27,728 bases of DNA from Pseudomonadota bacterium (GTDB lineage Bacteria; Desulfobacterota; Syntrophobacteria; Syntrophobacterales; Syntrophobacteraceae). Numbering within the stretch: position 1 is the stretch's first letter; every line of letters begins with the position of its first letter. Shown in pieces: positions 25,201-27,728 of the stretch. The notes beneath the pieces are model-generated. The model did not search any database. It was not told the DNA's origin and worked only from the letters and a program-made list of their open reading frames with translations. A program made the position numbers and the translations under genes. Location of the stretch: contig JAEZHY010000220.1 in NCBI GenBank assembly GCA_023416335.1, positions 1-27,728 of the forward strand, in the 5' to 3' direction.

Positions 25201-25541
25201 CGCCTTTGAGGGACGTCGCGGGAATGATTCGTTCCTTCCATTACGCTTCGTACCTCGCGCTGCTGAAAGGGTCGGAGGTCAGGACCGAAGACGTGCAGAC
25301 TTTGGAGCCCTGGGCCGAACTCTGGTACAGGAGCACGTCCGCGACCTTCCTGCACGCTTACCTGCGGGAAATGGAAGGAAGCGGCCTGATCCCGAAAGAC
25401 GTCAAAGAACTCGAAACACTCCTGGCCTGTTTCCTGCTTGACAAAGCGGTTTACGAACTGGGATATGAAATGAATAACCGGCCGGAATGGGTGGCGATTC
25501 CCGTCAGGGGAATAAAGTATCTCGTGGAAAGCACGGGCTGA
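22227..25541 (+). CDS. treS: Trehalose synthase-maltokinase fusion (TreS-Mak)
   Basis: A 1104-residue two-domain enzyme. Residues 1-550 are trehalose synthase (GH13): [18 protein letters not shown] (19-36), [11 protein letters not shown] (107-117), [10 protein letters not shown] (203-212, nucleophile D207), [10 protein letters not shown] (246-255, acid E249) and LRNHDELT (311-318, D315). Residues from about 570 form the maltokinase, with [13 protein letters not shown] near its start and VHGDYHLGQ (955-963, D958) and [13 protein letters not shown] (975-987), the aminoglycoside-kinase-like catalytic and metal motifs. TreS interconverts trehalose and maltose; the kinase uses ATP to make maltose-1-phosphate for GlgE. 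The fused form is known in several bacteria, whereas mycobacteria have separate proteins held in a complex. Two adjacent ATGs start the frame, with AGGAA upstream. A 214-base spacer separates it from glgE. Confidence 0.95.
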   Translation: MMTLLNDDPLWYKDAIIYEVHVKAFYDSNNDGIGDFRGLTEKLDYLKDLGITALWILPFYPSPLRDDGYDIADFFGVHPFYGNLRDFRDFLREAHKRGIRVITELVLNHTSDQHPWFQRARKAKPGSSYRDFYVWSDNPKKYADARIIFQDFEPSNWSWDPVAKAYYWHRFYSHQPDLNYDNPTVQKAMFRVIDFWMRMGVDGMRLDAVPYLFEREGTNCENLPETYEFLRKLRAHVDENFPGRMLLAEANQWPEDAAAYFGRGDICNMAFHFPLMPRMFMALQMEDNFPIIDILDQTPPIPENSQWALFLRNHDELTLEMVTDEERDYMYRMYARDPRARINLGIRRRLAPLLGNDPRKIKVMYALLISLPGTPVVYYGNEICMGDNYYLGDRDGVRTPMQWSPDKNAGFSKTDPQQLYLPVVIDYAYHYQTINVENEEKNPSSFLWFMRRTLALRKRLKAFGRGSMKIVHSSNNKVFSFIREYGDEKVLIAVNLSRLPQMTTLDLSEYKGLVPEEFLSRSRFHQIGENPYVLTFGGYGGYFFVLGEKVSGEICIGSLGGEALDVGAHWTGVFEGKAREVLEDEILPSYVSGCRWFGGKARQVQQLRISEIVPVTRDSVHAQIVLLNVDYTEGMSDLYVIPIGFAHGEEADRIREEFPFAVIARVKSGGVEGIIYDSLYNEAFCNELLGGIFRRRNLRANSAELISYAGRALDGELLKKTDLLKPRVLKADQTNTSVLFGEEYFLKLYRHPDEGLNPDLELTRFLTDEVNFPFIPAFAGGIELKRRGGGQITIGILQKYIPNQGDALGFFLSGLNRFYPAALGRKDDLPEMPRMSLLDMALQGVRLIPQDMQVGVPEEMVALLGIRTAQMHLALASGKDRLIVPEKFSVLWQRSVFQSMQALQKRTFQLLTKNLSKYPEAVAAELAEVLPLGGRILSIYRTIMTEKFNAKRIRVHGDYHLGQVLYTGKDFVIIDFEGEPARTLGERRIKVSPLRDVAGMIRSFHYASYLALLKGSEVRTEDVQTLEPWAELWYRSTSATFLHAYLREMEGSGLIPKDVKELETLLACFLLDKAVYELGYEMNNRPEWVAIPVRGIKYLVESTG

Positions 25542-25564
25542 GGCCGGAAACGGAGGAGGAAACC

Positions 25565-27532
25565 ATGGATAAACCGTATGTGAATCACGAATTCAGCATG
25601 CTTACGGATCACGATACCTATCTCTTTAAAGAGGGGAACCACTTCAGGCTCTATGAGAAACTGGGTTCACACATCGTCAACGTGGATGGAGTAAGCGGGA
25701 CCTATTTCGCCGTCTGGGCTCCGAATGCCAGGTCGGTTTCCGTAATCGGCGATTTTAACTCCTGGAACCGGGAGTCGCATGAACTCGCAGTAAGATGGGA
25801 CGGTTCCGGCGTTTTCGAGGGATTCATTCCGGGAGTCGGACAAGGCGCAATTTACAAGTACTACATTGTTTCCAGAGAAAACGGCTACAGTGTGGAAAAA
25901 GGAGATCCCTACGCCAGGCACTGGGAAACGCCCCCAAAAACCGGTTCCATCGTCTGGGATACGAGCTACGAATGGAACGACAGGGAGTGGATGGAAAGAC
26001 GCGGATATGTAAACCGGCTGAACGCTCCCTATTCCATCTATGAACTCCACCTGGGCTCCTGGAGACGCGTCCCCGAACAGGGAAACCGCTGGATGAGCTA
26101 TCGCGAAATGGCGGATTACCTCCCCGGGTACGTCAAGGAGATGGGTTTCACCCACGTGGAATTCCTTCCCATTATGGAGCATCCTTTTTACGGATCCTGG
26201 GGCTACCAGACTCTCGGATACTTCGCGCCGACTTCCCGTTTCGGCACTCCCCAGGATTTCATGTACCTGATCGATGTCCTCCACCAGAACGGTATCGGCG
26301 TCATCCTCGATTGGGTCCCGTCCCATTTCCCCAGTGACGAATACGGGCTTACCTTCTTCGACGGGACGCACCTGTTCGAGCACCAGGATCCCCAGAAGGG
26401 TTATCATCCCGAGTGGAACAGCTACATCTTCAACCACGGGCGATACGAAATTCGGGCCTTTCTCATCAGCAGCGCACTCTTCTGGCTGGACAGGTACCAC
26501 GCGGACGGCCTGCGCGTGGATGCGGTCGCCTCCATGCTTTACCTCGACTACGCCCGCAAGGAAGGGGAGTGGATCCCCAACATGTACGGAGGTAAGGAAA
26601 ACCTGGAAGCGATCTATTTCATCAAAAGGTTCAACGAGGTCGTCTACCAGGAATACCCGGACGTGCAGACAATCGCGGAGGAATCGACTTCCTGGCCCAT
26701 GGTTTCGAGACCCGCCTACGTCGGCGGACTCGGTTTCGGCATGAAGTGGAATATGGGCTGGATGCACGACACCCTGGATTACTTCTCGAAGGACCCCATA
26801 TACCGCAAGTTTCACCAGAACCTGCTCACGTTTAGCATATGGTACGCCTTTTTCGAAAACTTCATCCTGCCGCTTTCCCATGACGAAGTGGTCTACGGGA
26901 AGGGATCCCTCATCCAGAAGATGCCGGGAGACGACTGGCAGAAGTTTGCGAACCTCAGGCTGCTTTTCGGCTATATGTTTGGCCAACCGGGCAAGAAGCT
27001 CATCTTCATGGGTGGCGAATTCGGGCAATGGGACGAGTGGTATCACGAAAAAAGCATCGACTGGCACCTGCTCGACAATCCCGGCAACCTGGGAGTGCAG
27101 AGATGGGTCCAGGATCTAAACGGCGTGTACAAGACGGAACTCGCTCTGCATGAACTCGATTTCAGCAACAACGGTTTCGAATGGATCGATTTCCATGATT
27201 CCGAATCGAGCGTAATCGCTTTTCTGAGGAAGGGAGAGACGACCGGAAATATCATTCTGGTGGCGGCGAATTTCACGCCGGTACCGCGGCCGAACTACAG
27301 GTTCGGGGTTCCCCGAGGAGGATACTGGAAAGAGATGCTGAACAGCGACTCCAAGATATACGGCGGAAGCGGGTACGGTAATTTCGGAGGGGTTGAGGCC
27401 GCACCGATCCCGTGCCACGGAAGAGACTATTCCATATCGCTCGTCTTGCCGCCGTTGGGTATCGTTTTCCTGAAGAGCGAAGCGCCGGTGGAGCCGGGCA
27501 CGCCGGAAGAGGAGGGCGCGCTGGGGGAGTGA
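25565..27532 (+). CDS. glgB: 1,4-alpha-glucan branching enzyme GlgB
   Basis: A 655-residue branching enzyme that cuts an alpha-1,4 chain and rejoins it as an alpha-1,6 branch. An N-terminal CBM48-like beta domain contains [20 protein letters not shown] (45-64) and precedes the GH13 barrel: YELHLGSW (159-166), [19 protein letters not shown] (211-229), [15 protein letters not shown] (315-329, nucleophile D319), [10 protein letters not shown] (369-378, acid E372) and [14 protein letters not shown] (435-448, D440). The C-terminal beta domain ends in an acidic tail ([13 protein letters not shown]). GGAGGAGGA at 25552-25560 precedes the ATG at 25565, which lies 24 bases after the treS-mak stop. It should branch the glucan made by GlgE. 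A heptamer repeat tract begins at its stop codon. Confidence 0.96.
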   Translation: MDKPYVNHEFSMLTDHDTYLFKEGNHFRLYEKLGSHIVNVDGVSGTYFAVWAPNARSVSVIGDFNSWNRESHELAVRWDGSGVFEGFIPGVGQGAIYKYYIVSRENGYSVEKGDPYARHWETPPKTGSIVWDTSYEWNDREWMERRGYVNRLNAPYSIYELHLGSWRRVPEQGNRWMSYREMADYLPGYVKEMGFTHVEFLPIMEHPFYGSWGYQTLGYFAPTSRFGTPQDFMYLIDVLHQNGIGVILDWVPSHFPSDEYGLTFFDGTHLFEHQDPQKGYHPEWNSYIFNHGRYEIRAFLISSALFWLDRYHADGLRVDAVASMLYLDYARKEGEWIPNMYGGKENLEAIYFIKRFNEVVYQEYPDVQTIAEESTSWPMVSRPAYVGGLGFGMKWNMGWMHDTLDYFSKDPIYRKFHQNLLTFSIWYAFFENFILPLSHDEVVYGKGSLIQKMPGDDWQKFANLRLLFGYMFGQPGKKLIFMGGEFGQWDEWYHEKSIDWHLLDNPGNLGVQRWVQDLNGVYKTELALHELDFSNNGFEWIDFHDSESSVIAFLRKGETTGNIILVAANFTPVPRPNYRFGVPRGGYWKEMLNSDSKIYGGSGYGNFGGVEAAPIPCHGRDYSISLVLPPLGIVFLKSEAPVEPGTPEEEGALGE

Positions 27533-27567
27533 GGCGGTGAGGAGTGAGCGGCGAGCGGTGAACTGAG
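27528..27567 (+). repeat. Heptamer repeat tract, copy 3
   Basis: From the glgB stop codon onward the sequence runs agtgag gcggtga ggagtga gcggcga gcggtga actgag, about five or six degenerate heptamers. Similar tracts lie at 5534-5548 and 10796-10826. It is the first part of the 196-base tail of the window, which shows no gene. Confidence 0.65.
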
Positions 27568-27595
27568 AAAACCTAAGTTTTAACCCTGGGGTTCC

Positions 27596-27614
27596 CCGCC
27601 GGCTCCCAAGCTCC
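27596..27614 (-). repeat. GGAGCTTGGGAGCCGGCGG element
   Basis: Read on the minus strand this matches 17 of 19 bases of the element at 15036-15054. Two copies in one 28-kb window suggest a dispersed intergenic repeat. Confidence 0.55.
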
Positions 27615-27728
27615 GGGGATGAAGTCCCGCGGCCGCTTTCCGTACGCGGTTTGAACAGGAATGAAACTCCGTTCTCAGATTGAGGTCCCGCAAGCCGACA
27701 TTTGAAGAAGAGCGGAGCCGTGTAGGGT

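Noticed and set aside
25667..27067. A 466-codon open frame on the minus strand
   Set aside because: It lies wholly inside glgB in antisense, matches no protein family, and arises from the codon bias of the real gene.

Overview
The window looks like a chromosomal segment, moderately GC-rich, from a Gram-negative anaerobe. The best guess is a Desulfobacterota (deltaproteobacterial) lineage of the Syntrophobacterales type. This is an inference from the gene mix: a CooT-type nickel-binding protein, a MucR/Ros zinc-finger regulator, a chemoreceptor with a c-type haem motif, a mobB-mobA-moeA cofactor cluster, an acyl-CoA transferase fused to GNAT, and an orphan YcaO. There are no rRNA or tRNA genes, no transposase and no CRISPR array. 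About twenty genes occupy most of the sequence.

Layout. 24-209 (+) is a CooT-like protein. 254-1987 (-) is a membrane chemoreceptor with a CxxCH haem site, and 2362-3111 (-) is a TrmJ-type RNA methyltransferase. A long AT-rich gap precedes 3676-4218 (+), a MucR-like regulator. 4236-5393 (-) encodes a secreted low-complexity protein of unknown function and 5575-6324 (+) a DUF72 protein. 6325-6878 holds a good promoter candidate and traces of decayed coding sequence upstream of an AbrB-like protein (6879-7331, +). 7414-8055 (-) is a CDP-alcohol phosphatidyltransferase. 8321-10780 (-) is the overlapping molybdenum cofactor operon mobB-mobA-moeA, preceded on the same strand by a small His-rich protein (10910-11176).

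On the plus strand follow lgt (11251-12048), an acyl-CoA hydrolase/transferase-GNAT fusion (12101-14026) with a coiled-coil PD-(D/E)XK nuclease-like gene 27 bases downstream (14054-14932), and a YcaO protein (15116-16306) paired with an unknown 114-residue protein (16321-16665). On the minus strand 19195-16752 is a two-gene cassette of an MBOAT acyltransferase and an SGNH-like membrane-anchored partner, probably for O-acylation of an exported polymer.

The right-hand third (20027-27532, +) is a complete GlgE pathway locus: glgE, a trehalose synthase-maltokinase fusion, and glgB. The products are expected to work in sequence: trehalose to maltose (TreS), maltose to maltose-1-phosphate (maltokinase), extension of linear alpha-1,4-glucan (GlgE), and alpha-1,6 branching (GlgB). 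This links trehalose to glycogen-like storage glucan without ADP-glucose.

The gaps carry three kinds of dispersed repeat: heptamer tracts of the form cagtgaa, a 19-base element around GGAGCTTGGGA, and a cluster of GATAAATTTGTC-type inverted and direct repeats upstream of glgE. The least understood items are the YcaO plus small-protein pair, the fusion plus nuclease pair, and the secreted low-complexity protein. No clearly new multi-gene defence or mobile system was found.
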